Assembly (NCBI GenBank): GCA_005954745.1 | Contig: CP040678.1 | Coordinates: 1,674,001-1,738,000, forward strand | Length of the DNA: 64,000 bases | DNA from: Halostella pelagica | Lineage (GTDB): Archaea > Halobacteriota > Halobacteria > Halobacteriales > Natronoarchaeaceae | Direction of reading: 5' to 3' | Shown here: positions 1-8,820 of the stretch, one piece after another | Layout of the letters: every line of letters starts with the position of its first letter | Numbering within the stretch: position 1 is the stretch's first letter | Translations under genes and position numbers: made by a program | Notes under the pieces: model-generated | Seen by the model: only the letters and a program-made list of their open reading frames with translations | Databases searched by the model: none | Told to the model about the DNA's origin: nothing

Positions 1-1337
1 ACTTCCTCGTCGAGGCGTTCGACGCGTGCAAGTTCCGCGTGGCCGGTAACGGGGTGGCCGTCGCTCGCCAGCACCACGTCGTCCTCGCGGATCTTCGACA
101 CCGCATCGTCAGTTCGGTCGGCGCGGAGTTCCCAGCGGCCGCCGTCGAGTTGCCGGCGGTCGGTCGGTTCGAGGTTGATCAGCGCCCGGTCGTCGTCCGC
201 TCGCTCCTCGCCGGTCTGTTCCCATAGCTTCGCGTACTCGCGGTGTGTCGCGCGGCGCTCCTCCTCGATAGCCCGGTAGAACCGGTCGAAGTACTCGCGT
301 TCCTCCTCGGGGATCGGCCGACCGATCTGGCCAGCTTTGGACTCCTGGTCGAGGCGGCCCGAGACGACCTGGCAGGTGTCCTGTTCGAAGCAGTAATCGC
401 AGACTGCGTCCGCCTCGTGCCCCGTCGGGACGCTCACGTCGTGTTCCATCGCCGCTATCTCGTTGCGCGTCCGGACGACGAACTTCAGCAGTCCGTCGCC
501 GACCGAGAACTCCTTGGCGGGCGAGAGGTCGCCGGTCGCCTCGGAGCGGTCCAGCGCGGAGTTTTTGGTGTACAGCAGCGTTCCTGTGTCGACCGGGACG
601 CCGCGCTCCTGCAGGATGAGCGCGTAGCAGGCAGCCTGGATCTTGTCGTGGAACCGCGGGTCGCGCTTGGTGTTCTTGCCCGTTTTGAGTTCGACGGGCA
701 TACCGCGCCTGATGGCGTCGGCACGGCCCTTGATGCCGAATCTCTGGCTGATGAGGGTCTGCTCGCTCCGCCACTCGTCCTGGTCGGTCAGGACGCCCTG
801 TTTCAGCCACCCCTCTATTGCCATCGCGTTCTGGCGGACCTCCTCCTCGACCTCCTCGGCCGTCTTGCCCAGCAGTCCGAGTTCGAGCCCCGCCTCCTCG
901 ACGCGGTCAGCGATGGAGTCGTCGAGGTCGCGCCCGCGGAGGAGGTCACCGAACACCTCGTGGACGATGGTCCCCTTGACGACGGGGTAGACCAGCGGAA
1001 TGCCCGATAGCTTGTTCAGATAGTACATCCGCGGGCACTGCACCCACGAGCGGACGTCGGTGACGTCCACGAGGAAGTCCGGTTCGAGCACGACGTAGGA
1101 GTCGCCCGTCGTCGCGTAGCCGCCGTCGTAGTCGTCCTCCTCGGCGTCCGTGACGCAGAGCTCCATCCCCGGTTCGACGAGTTCGGCCGTCTCGGTCCAC
1201 TTGCCCCATAGCGTCACCGGCACAGGGTCGGCGCCCTCTTCGAGTCGCAGGTCGACCTCCGCGAGGTCGCTCTCGCCGTACTGCGTGGAGACTGTCCGTA
1301 CCTCCGCTTCGCCGACGGCGGTCCCCCGTATATTCAC
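1..1337 (-). CDS. Dna2-like nuclease-helicase, N-terminal part (cut by window start)
   Basis: The reading frame is open from a GTG at 1337 to the window edge, about 445 codons without a stop. Residues 1-90 look like an OB-type fold. A Cas4/Dna2-type PD-(D/E)XK nuclease follows: Cys101 in WVQCPRMYYL, His126 in GTIVHEVF, Asp207 in GRADA, Glu216 and Lys218 in VELKTG, then Cys313, Cys316 and Cys322 in CDYCFEQDTC. Cys101 plus the last three cysteines are the usual 4Fe-4S ligands of this fold. Haloarchaeal proteins of this type continue into a superfamily 1 helicase that would lie outside the window. The expected role is processing of DNA flaps or ends in replication and repair. The nuclease assignment is firm; the helicase half is inferred. 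GTG was chosen because the conserved fold begins right after it. Confidence 0.85.
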   Translation of the reverse strand, partial: MNIRGTAVGEAEVRTVSTQYGESDLAEVDLRLEEGADPVPVTLWGKWTETAELVEPGMELCVTDAEEDDYDGGYATTGDSYVVLEPDFLVDVTDVRSWVQCPRMYYLNKLSGIPLVYPVVKGTIVHEVFGDLLRGRDLDDSIADRVEEAGLELGLLGKTAEEVEEEVRQNAMAIEGWLKQGVLTDQDEWRSEQTLISQRFGIKGRADAIRRGMPVELKTGKNTKRDPRFHDKIQAACYALILQERGVPVDTGTLLYTKNSALDRSEATGDLSPAKEFSVGDGLLKFVVRTRNEIAAMEHDVSVPTGHEADAVCDYCFEQDTCQVVSGRLDQESKAGQIGRPIPEEEREYFDRFYRAIEEERRATHREYAKLWEQTGEERADDDRALINLEPTDRRQLDGGRWELRADRTDDAVSKIREDDVVLASDGHPVTGHAELARVERLDEE

Positions 1338-1463
1338 AGTACCGATACAGACGCGGCGGTCGAAAAACGCTGTCGGTTGGGGCGAGCGCCGGCCGAGATA
1401 GCGACAAAACCGTACGAGGGCGGAAGGGAACGCTTTTCCGAACGACCGGCCTGACGACAGGTC

Positions 1464-2408
1464 GTGTCGCGTTCGCTCGTCGCGCTCGGACTGGCATTGC
1501 TGGGAACCGCTGCCGTCGGACTGACCGCCGTCGGGGCAGTGAACGCGCTGACCGGCGCGACGCCGGTCGCCCTCGGCGGCGTCGCCGGTCTGACTGTGCT
1601 CGGACAGCTCCGCGTCGTTTCCGCGGAGGGAGGCCGGCTGTACCGATCGGGCACCCGGACGGAGTTCGACCGCGGCGGCGCGCTGACCGCCGGCGCGGTC
1701 GTCGCCGGCGCGCTCGTGACCTACCCCCTCAGCGTCGACGCGGGCCTCGGACCGGTCGTCGCCGCGGCGCTTGTCGGCGTCATCGCTCCCTTCGTCACCG
1801 AGTACGATGTGTCGGCGTACTGCGGCGCGTTCGTCGGAATGGCCTCGGGATCGCTCGTCGGCTACGGGGGACTGGTGCTCGCTGCGGTCGTCGCGGGCGT
1901 CGCGTACGTCGTCTCCGGCGACGCGTTCGGCGGGTTCGGCGGCAAACTCGGTACCGTCGCGTTCGTCGGGTGCACGGCGGCCGTCGCGGCGACCGGCGCG
2001 GTGTACCCCGAGGTCGCGACCGACTGGCGCGTCGGTTGGCCGCTGCTGCTCGTCACGACCTTCGCCGCGGTCGCGACCTACCTGGCGCACGCTCGACTCG
2101 GCTACAGCGTCGTGCTGTCGTCGGGTGCGGTGGGACTCGCCGGCGGCCTCTTGCTTCCCGCCGCCCCGGGGGGCAGACCGCTGGCGGCGGCCGCCTTCTG
2201 CGCCACGTTCGCCGGGATGTCGAGCGCCCGTCGCCTACCGACAGCCGTCCACGCCGCGACCGCCGGCCTCCTCTGCGGCGTGCTGTTCGCGGCCGTCGCC
2301 GCGCGGTTCCCGGGATTGGGCGGGAAGCTTGGCACCATCGCGTTCGCCGCCTGCCTCGGCGTGTACGGGGTCGACGACCTTCGCTCGGCCGTCCGGACGG
2401 GGGCGTAA
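1464..2408 (+). CDS. Polytopic membrane protein with an internal repeat, function unknown
   Basis: A 314-residue, very hydrophobic protein starting at GTG with about nine predicted membrane segments rich in Ala, Gly and Val. The motif GGKLGTVAF near residue 160 recurs as GGKLGTIAF near residue 290, each next to a membrane segment, which suggests an internal duplication or two pseudo-equivalent halves. I do not recognise the family. It is divergent from the Dna2-like gene and followed on the same strand by two short soluble genes, so it may be first in a small transcription unit. A transporter or channel role is possible but unsupported. Confidence 0.7.
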   Translation: MSRSLVALGLALLGTAAVGLTAVGAVNALTGATPVALGGVAGLTVLGQLRVVSAEGGRLYRSGTRTEFDRGGALTAGAVVAGALVTYPLSVDAGLGPVVAAALVGVIAPFVTEYDVSAYCGAFVGMASGSLVGYGGLVLAAVVAGVAYVVSGDAFGGFGGKLGTVAFVGCTAAVAATGAVYPEVATDWRVGWPLLLVTTFAAVATYLAHARLGYSVVLSSGAVGLAGGLLLPAAPGGRPLAAAAFCATFAGMSSARRLPTAVHAATAGLLCGVLFAAVAARFPGLGGKLGTIAFAACLGVYGVDDLRSAVRTGA

Positions 2409-2458
2409 GCGTCTCTCCGACCGATACGTTCTTTCCCGTCGGTTCGCAACGTCCTGCT

Positions 2459-3010
2459 ATGCGGGTTCGAGAGTGGGACGACATCATGGAGGACGTCGTG
2501 GAACAGGACGTCGACCCCGAGGGCTGGCGCGCCGTCGCCGGCGACCGGGCCGGAGGCGTTGGCGAGGACCTCTACCTCGGCCACCCTTCGGGGGGCGTTT
2601 TTCACCTGAAGACGTACGCAAAGAACCCGTTCGACGTTCGCGGCGTCGGCGCGCGAGTCGCGCGGAACCTAGACGACGAGATCGGTTCCTACCTGCCCGA
2701 GGAGTCCGAGACCGGGCGGTTCGCCGTCCAGTCGCCGCCGGACGACGAGGACGAGGCCGAGGAGCAGGTCACGCATCTGGAAGAGGTGATCAAAGCGCAT
2801 CAGGACGCCCCGACGACGCCGGGCGACCTGTTCGACGACGTGATGGAGGCGATAGACAGTCCCGCGTTCGGGCCGATGGAGTACGACCAGTACGACCGCC
2901 CGGACGAACTAGAGGACCTCTCTACGACGTTCGAGGAGGCCGAGGACCTCCTCGAAACCGAGTTCGAGGAGCTAGTCGACGACGACGGCGTCGGCAGAGC
3001 GTTCCAGTGA
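2459..3010 (+). CDS. Conserved haloarchaeal acidic protein, unknown function
   Basis: A 183-residue soluble, strongly acidic protein that starts MRVREWDDIMEDVVEQDVDP. The ATG at 2459 was chosen because sequence upstream in the same frame is Arg-rich shadow of the preceding gene. The first 80 residues look folded (a DLYLGHPSGGVFHLKTYAKNPF segment) and the rest is a Glu/Asp-rich, probably helical tail. No catalytic motif is visible. It sits 50 bp after the membrane protein and just before an NTF2-like gene on the same strand. Confidence 0.75.
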   Translation: MRVREWDDIMEDVVEQDVDPEGWRAVAGDRAGGVGEDLYLGHPSGGVFHLKTYAKNPFDVRGVGARVARNLDDEIGSYLPEESETGRFAVQSPPDDEDEAEEQVTHLEEVIKAHQDAPTTPGDLFDDVMEAIDSPAFGPMEYDQYDRPDELEDLSTTFEEAEDLLETEFEELVDDDGVGRAFQ

Positions 3011-3041
3011 CTTCAAGCGGCCTCACGGCGTTCGTGTCCGT

Positions 3042-3446
3042 ATGACTGCTGTCGACACCGTCCGCGAGTACTACGAGTCGCTCCGCCGGGGAGAACCGCT
3101 GTACACGTACTTCGCCGAGGACGCACAAACTGCGAAGTTCGGCGTCTCCGAGTCGCTGGTCGGCTACGACGACATCGCGGAGGCGCTGCGGGAACAGACC
3201 CGGACGACCGAGGAATGGACGGTCGACACCCGACGACTCAGCGTGACAAAGCGGGGCGAGTACGCCTGGTTCAGCGACGAGGTCGACCTCGCCTGGACCG
3301 ACACCGAGAGCGGCAGACGCTTCGCGTTCCCGACTCGCTGGAGCGGGACGCTCGAACGACGGGATGAGGAGTGGGTGTTCGTCGAACTGCACGTCAGCGC
3401 ACCTCACCCGGAGCTTTCAGGCAGTGAGGGCGGTGACGGGGACTGA
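3042..3446 (+). CDS. SnoaL/NTF2-like domain protein
   Basis: A 134-residue protein matching the size and pattern of the SnoaL-like (NTF2 fold) family: an N-terminal helix (VREYYESLRRGE), a YTYFAEDAQ segment, a SLVGYDDIAEAL helix, then alternating beta strands with WTVDTRRLSV, YAWFSDEVDL, RRFAFPTRWSGTLERRDEEWVFVELHVS. Such proteins are small cone-shaped binding domains, sometimes enzymes, sometimes scavenging domains. No specific substrate can be inferred. It is followed 1 bp later by a small membrane protein, probably co-transcribed. Confidence 0.8.
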   Translation: MTAVDTVREYYESLRRGEPLYTYFAEDAQTAKFGVSESLVGYDDIAEALREQTRTTEEWTVDTRRLSVTKRGEYAWFSDEVDLAWTDTESGRRFAFPTRWSGTLERRDEEWVFVELHVSAPHPELSGSEGGDGD

Positions 3447-3447
3447 G

Positions 3448-3651
3448 ATGGTCGGGCCTTCTCTCTCCGACGAAGAAAGGGAGCAAAAGCGCAAGCGTCT
3501 GATGGCCGGGTTCGTCCTCCTCGTCGGCGGTTCGGCGGGTATGATCGCCGTCCAGGGCGGCGCTGACCTCGTCAGCGTCGCCGCCGTGACGGTCGCCGGA
3601 CTCCTTCTCGGACTCGTGCTCGTGTACTATCTGGCGACTATCGCCCCGTAG
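3448..3651 (+). CDS. Small two-helix membrane protein
   Basis: A 67-residue protein starting at the ATG at 3448, one base after the stop of the NTF2-like gene. A charged N-terminal stretch (LSDEEREQKRKRL) is followed by two hydrophobic segments, about residues 19-35 and 42-63, separated by a short turn. No family is recognised. The tight spacing suggests translational coupling with the upstream gene. Confidence 0.65.
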   Translation: MVGPSLSDEEREQKRKRLMAGFVLLVGGSAGMIAVQGGADLVSVAAVTVAGLLLGLVLVYYLATIAP

Positions 3652-3680
3652 CGAGTGGAGCAGGCGACTCCGCGGTGGAC

Positions 3681-4700
3681 TCACTCGCCCAGTGCGGTCC
3701 GGTGCTTCTCGGTGTCGAGATTCCGGCCCGAGATCGGTAGGACGACCGTTTTGCCGCTGAGTTCGTCGCGCATTCCGCGCATCGCAGCGACGCTCGCGGC
3801 GGCCGCCCCCTCGGCGACCAGCGACTCCTCGACGAGCAGGTCCCGCACGGCCGTCCTGATAGCGTCCTCGCTAACCAGACAGAAGTCGTCGAGGCGGTCG
3901 CGCAGCAGGTCGATAGTCATCGCGAACGGGACGCGCGTCGCGATGCCTTCGGCGAACGTTCCCATTTCGTCGGCCGGGTCGAGATGCCCCTCGTCCCAGG
4001 CCCGGTACATCGCGGGGGCCGCCTCGGACTGCGCGCCGACTACGGTCGCGTCCGCGAGTTCGCCGACAGTGAGACAGTATCCGGCGGCGCTCGACCCGCC
4101 GCCGACCGGACTGAACAGGTAATCAACCTCGGGGAGGTCTTCCACGATTTCGAGGCCGGCCGTCCCCACGCCTGCGACGAGTTTCGGCTCGTTCGCGGAG
4201 TGGACGTACCGATACCCCTCCGCGGCGGCCAGTTCTTCGGCGTGTTCTCGGGCATCGTCGAAGTCGTCGCCGTGGTGGACCACGTCGGCACCGAGTCGCT
4301 CCATCGCGGTTACTTTCGACGGGTTCGCGTCTCTGGGGACGGCGACGGTGACCGGCACGTCGAACGTCCGGCCGGCGTACGCCACGGACTGACCGTGGTT
4401 TCCGGTACTCGCGGCGATCAGGCCGGGGTCGCGGAACGCGTCGTCGAGGTCTGCGGCCAGCGTGACGCCGCCGCGAACCTTGAACGCGCCCGTCGGGAGG
4501 GTGTCCTCGCGCTTCAGGTAAACGTCGGCGTCGAACTCGGCGGAGAGCGGTTCGCTCCGAACCAGGGGCGTCCGCGGAAGGGTACGGCGAACGACGTGCC
4601 GAGCGCGATAGACGTCGGCGGTTTTCGGGGGCGTGCGGTCGTGATACGGGAATAGCGTAGTCTCGTCCGGCGATTCGACCGGATCGTACTGCGACGGCAT
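3681..4700 (-). CDS. ilvA: Threonine ammonia-lyase (threonine/serine dehydratase), PLP type
   Basis: This 339-residue protein is a fold type II pyridoxal-phosphate enzyme. Lys74 in TGAFKVRGG is the cofactor Schiff-base lysine, STGNHGQSVA binds the carboxylate of the substrate, and SPVGGGSSAAG is the phosphate-binding glycine loop. It would convert threonine to 2-oxobutyrate and ammonia, feeding isoleucine synthesis or threonine breakdown. It lacks the C-terminal ACT regulatory domain of biosynthetic IlvA, so it resembles short catabolic-type enzymes, and serine dehydratase activity is also possible. It converges with the small membrane protein and is followed on the same strand by a methyltransferase gene. 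Confidence 0.85.
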   Translation of the reverse strand: MPSQYDPVESPDETTLFPYHDRTPPKTADVYRARHVVRRTLPRTPLVRSEPLSAEFDADVYLKREDTLPTGAFKVRGGVTLAADLDDAFRDPGLIAASTGNHGQSVAYAGRTFDVPVTVAVPRDANPSKVTAMERLGADVVHHGDDFDDAREHAEELAAAEGYRYVHSANEPKLVAGVGTAGLEIVEDLPEVDYLFSPVGGGSSAAGYCLTVGELADATVVGAQSEAAPAMYRAWDEGHLDPADEMGTFAEGIATRVPFAMTIDLLRDRLDDFCLVSEDAIRTAVRDLLVEESLVAEGAAAASVAAMRGMRDELSGKTVVLPISGRNLDTEKHRTALGE

Positions 4701-4763
4701 GGTCCTGACTGCGCGGGGACACCTTGTAACGATACCGCCCCGGCAGACCGAACTGTCGGCCCC

Positions 4764-5381
4764 TCAGCGCTCCGCCAGGAAGAAGGGCTTCTGGGCGCCC
4801 TCTTCCTCAGCGCACGTGTCGTCGACGGACCACTCGTCGAGGACGGTAAACCCGGCCTCCCGGATCTGCTCGCGCGTCGCCTCGGAACCCGCGATGTGCC
4901 ATTCCATCGCTGCGCCGCTGTCGAGCCAATCCGGGTTCGAACCCTCCCACTCGACGTGGCCCTCGGAGACCAGTAGCGGGCTCCCCGGCTTCAGCACGCG
5001 TGCGAACTCGTCGATAACGCGTTGGTGTTCGGAAAGCGGTACGTGAATCAGCGAGTGGTACGCCGTGACAGCGTCGAACGCGTCGTCCTCGAACGGGAGC
5101 GCTGCCATGTCGCCCTGAACGAGCGCCGCGCGGGGAGCGTTCTCCGTCGCCAGGCGGAGCTGCTCGCCGGAGAAGTCGAGGCCGACCGCCGACACCGCCG
5201 CGCCGGCGAGAACCGGAGTCCCCTGACCGCAGCCGGCATCGAGCAACCGCGCGTCGTCCGGGAGGTCAGCCAGCAGATCGTCGAACAGGGTCGTCCCCAG
5301 CGTCTCGTCATCGGAGCGCTGTTCGGCGTACGTCTGAGCCAGTGAGTCGTACCCGTCTCGAACGGCTTTCCTGCCAGTCAT
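4764..5381 (-). CDS. Class I SAM-dependent methyltransferase
   Basis: A 205-residue Rossmann-type methyltransferase. Motif I is LLDAGCGQGTPVL, followed by GLDFSGEQL for the acidic ribose-binding end of strand 2, QGDMAALPFEDDAFDAV for the adenine-binding region, and VLKPGSPLLVSEG as the post-motif strand. The ATG at 5381 was chosen because the fold begins shortly after it (VRDGYDSLAQTYAEQ is the usual lead-in helix) and upstream codons look non-coding. The substrate is unknown; the layout is that of the Methyltransf_11 (UbiE/COQ5-like) family. Confidence 0.8.
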   Translation of the reverse strand: MTGRKAVRDGYDSLAQTYAEQRSDDETLGTTLFDDLLADLPDDARLLDAGCGQGTPVLAGAAVSAVGLDFSGEQLRLATENAPRAALVQGDMAALPFEDDAFDAVTAYHSLIHVPLSEHQRVIDEFARVLKPGSPLLVSEGHVEWEGSNPDWLDSGAAMEWHIAGSEATREQIREAGFTVLDEWSVDDTCAEEEGAQKPFFLAER

Positions 5382-5511
5382 TCGTTGCTTCTCCCCCCGG
5401 TGTTCGCAAGTATCTTGTGTCTCGGTCTCCCGCCAGCAACGTCCGCTACGGGCGAACCAAGCGAAAGCCGACGCGGAACAGGAGACGAAAGCGGAAAACA
5501 GAACGCTCCGA

Positions 5512-5823
5512 CTATTCCGTGGCAGCGAGGGACTCGGACTGTACGCTGGCAGGGTTGACCGGGGTCGCGACGACGCGTCCTGAAGCGTGGACTGCGATGT
5601 CGCAGTCGGCATAGCGGAACTCGACGCGTCCGCGAACCGAGTCCGCGTGGTCATCGGCCGATCGGAACAGTTGATCCAGCGCGTCCGGGTCCACGCAGTC
5701 GTGAAGCGGTTCGAGGGTTAGAGGGTCGGCGTCGACGGCGTCAGCGACGGCGAGTACGACGGCTTCGGTGAGCGTTTCGTCCTCGGCGTCGCGTTCGACT
5801 GGGGAGTGAATTTCCGTGGTCAC
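5512..5823 (-). CDS. HalOD1 output-domain protein
   Basis: A 103-residue protein that fits the haloarchaeal HalOD1 output domain: LTEAVVLAVADAVDADPLTLEPLHDCVDPDALDQLF followed by two short strands (VEFRYADCDIAVHASGRVVA). The domain occurs alone or as the output module of haloarchaeal signalling proteins; its biochemical action is not established. The GTG at 5823 is preceded by a purine-rich GAGGAG that can serve as a ribosome binding site. It is a stand-alone copy with no kinase or receiver beside it. Confidence 0.8.
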   Translation of the reverse strand: MTTEIHSPVERDAEDETLTEAVVLAVADAVDADPLTLEPLHDCVDPDALDQLFRSADDHADSVRGRVEFRYADCDIAVHASGRVVATPVNPASVQSESLAATE

Positions 5824-5938
5824 GTGTACTCTCCTCTTTGGGGCACACCCGTATGGCCTCCGTGGCTACAGTGATACAGCGGGGACGGCGGCAGGGGCTA
5901 TATGTATTCAGGTCAGTGCGGCCGCGGTACGAGATACC

Positions 5939-6895
5939 TCAGGGGTCGACGCGCTGCATCCACGTGTGAGGTGCGTCGATCTCGTCGTTCGTCGGCAGGT
6001 TCTCCGGGCGCTCCCACACGGCACCGGCGGCGGCGACGCCGCGTTCCTCGGTGACTCTCTCGAAGAACGCTTTCCCGCGTTCGTACTGCCGGCGCTTCAG
6101 ACCAAGACCGAGCGCGCGGCGGACGAGGCGGGCGAGCGGCCCCCGGCCCTTCCGTCGCTCGTCGAGTTTCCGGCGGAGGTCCGCGTACTCGTCGTCGAAC
6201 GCATGGTCCATCAGCAGTTCGGCGTACCCCTCGACGACGGTCATCGCGGCGTCGAGTTCCTTGAACGATTCGCGGTCCAGAGTGCCGTCGGTGACCGCGC
6301 CGATACCGCGTTCGAGTTGGTCTTCGAGGTGGTCGGAGAGCCAGGGTGCGGCCCCGAACTCGGCGGCGTGTGTCACCTCGTGGAAGGCGATCCAGCGGCG
6401 GAAGCGGGGGTACTCGACGTTCAGACTCTCGGCAGTGCGGACGATGTTCGGGCGGACGAAATACAGCGCGTGGTCGTCCGGGTCGTCCGCGAGCAAGAGG
6501 GGGTCGTACTGGCCGAGGACGTTGCGACCCAGAAAACCGAGCATGAAGCTCATCGAACCGGTGTTGACGACGCGTGCGGCACCGGGGAAGAAATCCGCAG
6601 TTTCGTCCTCCAGCGGTCGCATGAGTCGGGAGAACGTCTCGACGTTCGCATCGATCCAGTGATGGCGGTGTTGCACCTCGACGGCGCGAGGGAGGTCGAA
6701 ATTCAGGGCGGACACGTCGCGGACGCGCCGACGAGCGTCGCGGACGTCGTCGGCGTACCCGTCCCGTTCGGCGGCAGAGATATCGAGCGAGCCAGCGTCA
6801 GTCGACGCCTTCGCCGCCTCGGCGACTGCACTCCAGTCGATCGGACCGTCGCCCGACGCGGACGTAACGGCCCGGACGCTACGATAGAGACTCAC
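5939..6895 (-). CDS. Zinc-dependent metalloprotease, DUF2342 (zincin_2) family
   Basis: A 318-residue protein with HEVTH at residues 172-176, the HExxH zinc site of a gluzincin-like or zincin fold, placed in IAFHEVTHAAEF; the downstream EGYAELLMDHAF segment is a candidate for the third ligand. The family is annotated in actinobacteria and haloarchaea as DUF2342, sometimes as coenzyme F420 biosynthesis associated. There is no signal peptide or membrane segment, so it acts in the cytoplasm. Its substrate is unknown. The start is a GTG. Divergent or parallel neighbours give no functional clue. Confidence 0.85.
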   Translation of the reverse strand: MSLYRSVRAVTSASGDGPIDWSAVAEAAKASTDAGSLDISAAERDGYADDVRDARRRVRDVSALNFDLPRAVEVQHRHHWIDANVETFSRLMRPLEDETADFFPGAARVVNTGSMSFMLGFLGRNVLGQYDPLLLADDPDDHALYFVRPNIVRTAESLNVEYPRFRRWIAFHEVTHAAEFGAAPWLSDHLEDQLERGIGAVTDGTLDRESFKELDAAMTVVEGYAELLMDHAFDDEYADLRRKLDERRKGRGPLARLVRRALGLGLKRRQYERGKAFFERVTEERGVAAAGAVWERPENLPTNDEIDAPHTWMQRVDP

Positions 6896-6967
6896 AGTGA
6901 ATTCACTTGCGTCCGAGAGGACAAAACCCTTCTCCCGGAACCGGGGACGGCCGGCGGTTCGAGATCC

Positions 6968-7249
6968 TCAGGCGGTCTCTTCGACGGTGTACTCCGGTTC
7001 CTCTTCGAACTCCTCGCTACCGTCACCGCCGCCGCCGCGGAACTTCCTGACGACCGCGGCGGTCAAGACGAGCGCAACGAGACCGATCAGCACCTTCCCT
7101 CCGTTCCCGCTGCTTTCCTCCTCGACATCGACGGTCGTCCCGCCGTCACCCTCCAGCCTCTCGCTCGTGTCGCGTTCGCCGCTGATCCAACTGGGAGTGA
7201 ACTGGGGGTCGCCGTCGACGTGTAGTTCGAACAGTGTTATGTCGACCAT
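6968..7249 (-). CDS. Small C-terminally anchored membrane protein
   Basis: A 93-residue protein starting MVDITLFELHVDG. The ATG at 7249 was preferred over the upstream frame-in start at 7339 because a TATA-like box (7271-7280, minus strand) lies about 25-30 bp upstream, as for leaderless haloarchaeal transcripts. The N-terminal half is a short soluble domain, residues about 52-65 are low complexity, and GGKVLIGLVALVLTAAVV is a membrane helix followed by an acidic tail. No family is recognised. Confidence 0.65.
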   Translation of the reverse strand: MVDITLFELHVDGDPQFTPSWISGERDTSERLEGDGGTTVDVEEESSGNGGKVLIGLVALVLTAAVVRKFRGGGGDGSEEFEEEPEYTVEETA

Positions 7250-7270
7250 ACTGTCCCGTTCGATGGGGAC

Positions 7271-7280
7271 GGACTTATAC
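7271..7280 (-). promoter_or_regulatory. TATA box of the small membrane protein gene
   Basis: The minus-strand sequence GTATAAGTCC lies 22-31 bp upstream of the ATG at 7249, the spacing expected for leaderless transcription in haloarchaea. It decides between the two in-frame starts of this gene. Confidence 0.5.
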
Positions 7281-7516
7281 TGTCGGATGAAACCGGAGTG
7301 CGATCCGGCGTCCCGGTTCACCAGTACGACGGCGAACACGTCCGGTGATCGATGGGTGCCGAAGAGACAACGCGGTCGAAAGGACGGCGCGGTCGATGAC
7401 TGCCGGAACGACAGCGCGTTCGATCACCGGTGATATCGCGTAGACGAGCGGACCTCAACCGGAACCACCGTGTCGAAACGAACAACGTTTCGTATCAGGA
7501 GTTCGAAACGACATTC

Positions 7517-8581
7517 ATGAACGACGACCGGCGCGCGTTTCTAAACGACCTGCTCTCATCGGCGACTCCGTCGGGCTACGAGGCACCCGGTCAGCGAGTC
7601 TGGATAGACCGCGTGAGCGAGTACGCCGACGAGATACGCACGGACAGCTACGGCAATGCGGTCGCGGTGAGCGAGGGCGATGGACCCGCGGTAGCCGTCG
7701 CGGGTCACGCCGACCAGATCGGGTTTCTGGTCCGCGAGATAGACGACGATGGCCACGTCCACGTCGGGCGAGTCGGCGGCATCGACAAGACGGTCACGCG
7801 CGGCCAGCAGGTGACGATTCACGCCGCGGACGGACCGGTCCCCGGCGTCATCGGCCAGACGGCGATCCACGTCCGAGCGGACGACGACGAGGACGCCGGC
7901 GAGGAAGCTATCGCGGACCAGCACGTCGACATCGGCGCACCGGACGGCGAAACGGCCCGGGAACTCGTCACCGTCGGCGATCCGATCACGGTCGACGGCG
8001 CGGTGACGGACTTACAGGGGACGCGCGTCGCCGGTCCGGGGATGGACAACCGCACCGGGATGTGGGTCGCGGCCGAAACGTTCCGGAACGCGGCCCAGGC
8101 GGACGTGGACGCCACCGTCTACGCGGTCAGCACGGTTCAGGAGGAGGTCGGTCTTCACGGAGCCGAGATGGTCGGATTCGACCTCGACCTGGACGCGGTC
8201 GTCGTCGTCGACGTTGCGCACGCACTGGACTACCCCGACGCACCCAGTGACCGGGCAAGCGACGTGAGACTCGGCGACGGCCCGGTCGTCACCCGCGGGA
8301 ACGCGAACCACCCCGCACTCGCGGACTCGCTCCGGGAGACGGCCGAAGCCGAAGGGATAAGCGTGCAGTTGCAGTCGTCCCCGACCACCACCGGCACCGA
8401 CACGAACGCGTTCTTCACGGCCCGTGGCGGCGTGCCATCTGTCTATCTCGGTCTGCCAAACCGGTACATGCACACACCGGTCGAGGTGATCGACACGGAC
8501 GATATGACGGCTGCAGTTACACTTCTAGAGGCATTTGTTGCCGGTGCAAGCGAGCGCGCACCGTTTAGCGTCCCTATTTGA
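7517..8581 (+). CDS. M42 family metallopeptidase (glutamyl/deblocking aminopeptidase)
   Basis: A 354-residue co-catalytic dizinc aminopeptidase of family M42 (tetrahedral TET type). Metal-site motifs are in order: AVAGHADQIGFLV (His), AGPGMDNRTGMW (bridging Asp), QEEVGLHGAE (catalytic Glu and Glu ligand), VVDVAHALD (Asp) and RYMHTPVEVID (His). It would trim peptides from their N-terminus in the cytoplasm after proteasome digestion. The ATG at 7517 was chosen since the family starts a few residues before FLNDLLSSATPSGYE. It stands alone before the Sm/L37e pair. Confidence 0.9.
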   Translation: MNDDRRAFLNDLLSSATPSGYEAPGQRVWIDRVSEYADEIRTDSYGNAVAVSEGDGPAVAVAGHADQIGFLVREIDDDGHVHVGRVGGIDKTVTRGQQVTIHAADGPVPGVIGQTAIHVRADDDEDAGEEAIADQHVDIGAPDGETARELVTVGDPITVDGAVTDLQGTRVAGPGMDNRTGMWVAAETFRNAAQADVDATVYAVSTVQEEVGLHGAEMVGFDLDLDAVVVVDVAHALDYPDAPSDRASDVRLGDGPVVTRGNANHPALADSLRETAEAEGISVQLQSSPTTTGTDTNAFFTARGGVPSVYLGLPNRYMHTPVEVIDTDDMTAAVTLLEAFVAGASERAPFSVPI

Positions 8582-8628
8582 CCGCGCTTACCGGTACGTT
8601 TAAGCGTCCGTCGAAAGCCGTTTCCCGT

Positions 8629-8820
8629 ATGAGCGAACGTCCACTCGACGTGCTCGAAGCGTCCGTCGGTGACCAGGTGACCGTCCGACTGAAAGGCGGC
8701 GAGGAGTACGACGGGTTTCTCACCGGGTACGACCAGCACATGAACCTCGTTCTGGAGGACGCGGAAGGCGAAGACACAACGATTATACGCGGCGATAACG
8801 TCGTAACCATTATCCCATGA
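8629..8820 (+). CDS. Sm-like (LSm) RNA-binding protein
   Basis: A 63-residue archaeal LSm protein with the Sm1 motif ([31 protein letters not shown]) and the Sm2 motif ([13 protein letters not shown]). Such proteins form heptameric rings that bind oligo-U stretches in RNA. The length is close to the minimum known for the family. A TTTAAG sequence about 20 bp upstream is the likely TATA element, implying a leaderless message. Its stop overlaps the start of the L37e gene (ATGA), a gene order conserved across haloarchaea. Confidence 0.93.
   Translation: MSERPLDVLEASVGDQVTVRLKGGEEYDGFLTGYDQHMNLVLEDAEGEDTTIIRGDNVVTIIP

Noticed and set aside
5816-7225. A long open frame of 469 codons on the plus strand
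   Set aside because: It is antisense to the DUF2342 protease gene and its protein is Arg/Val/Gly shadow sequence without recognisable domains, while the minus-strand gene has an HExxH site and a clear start.
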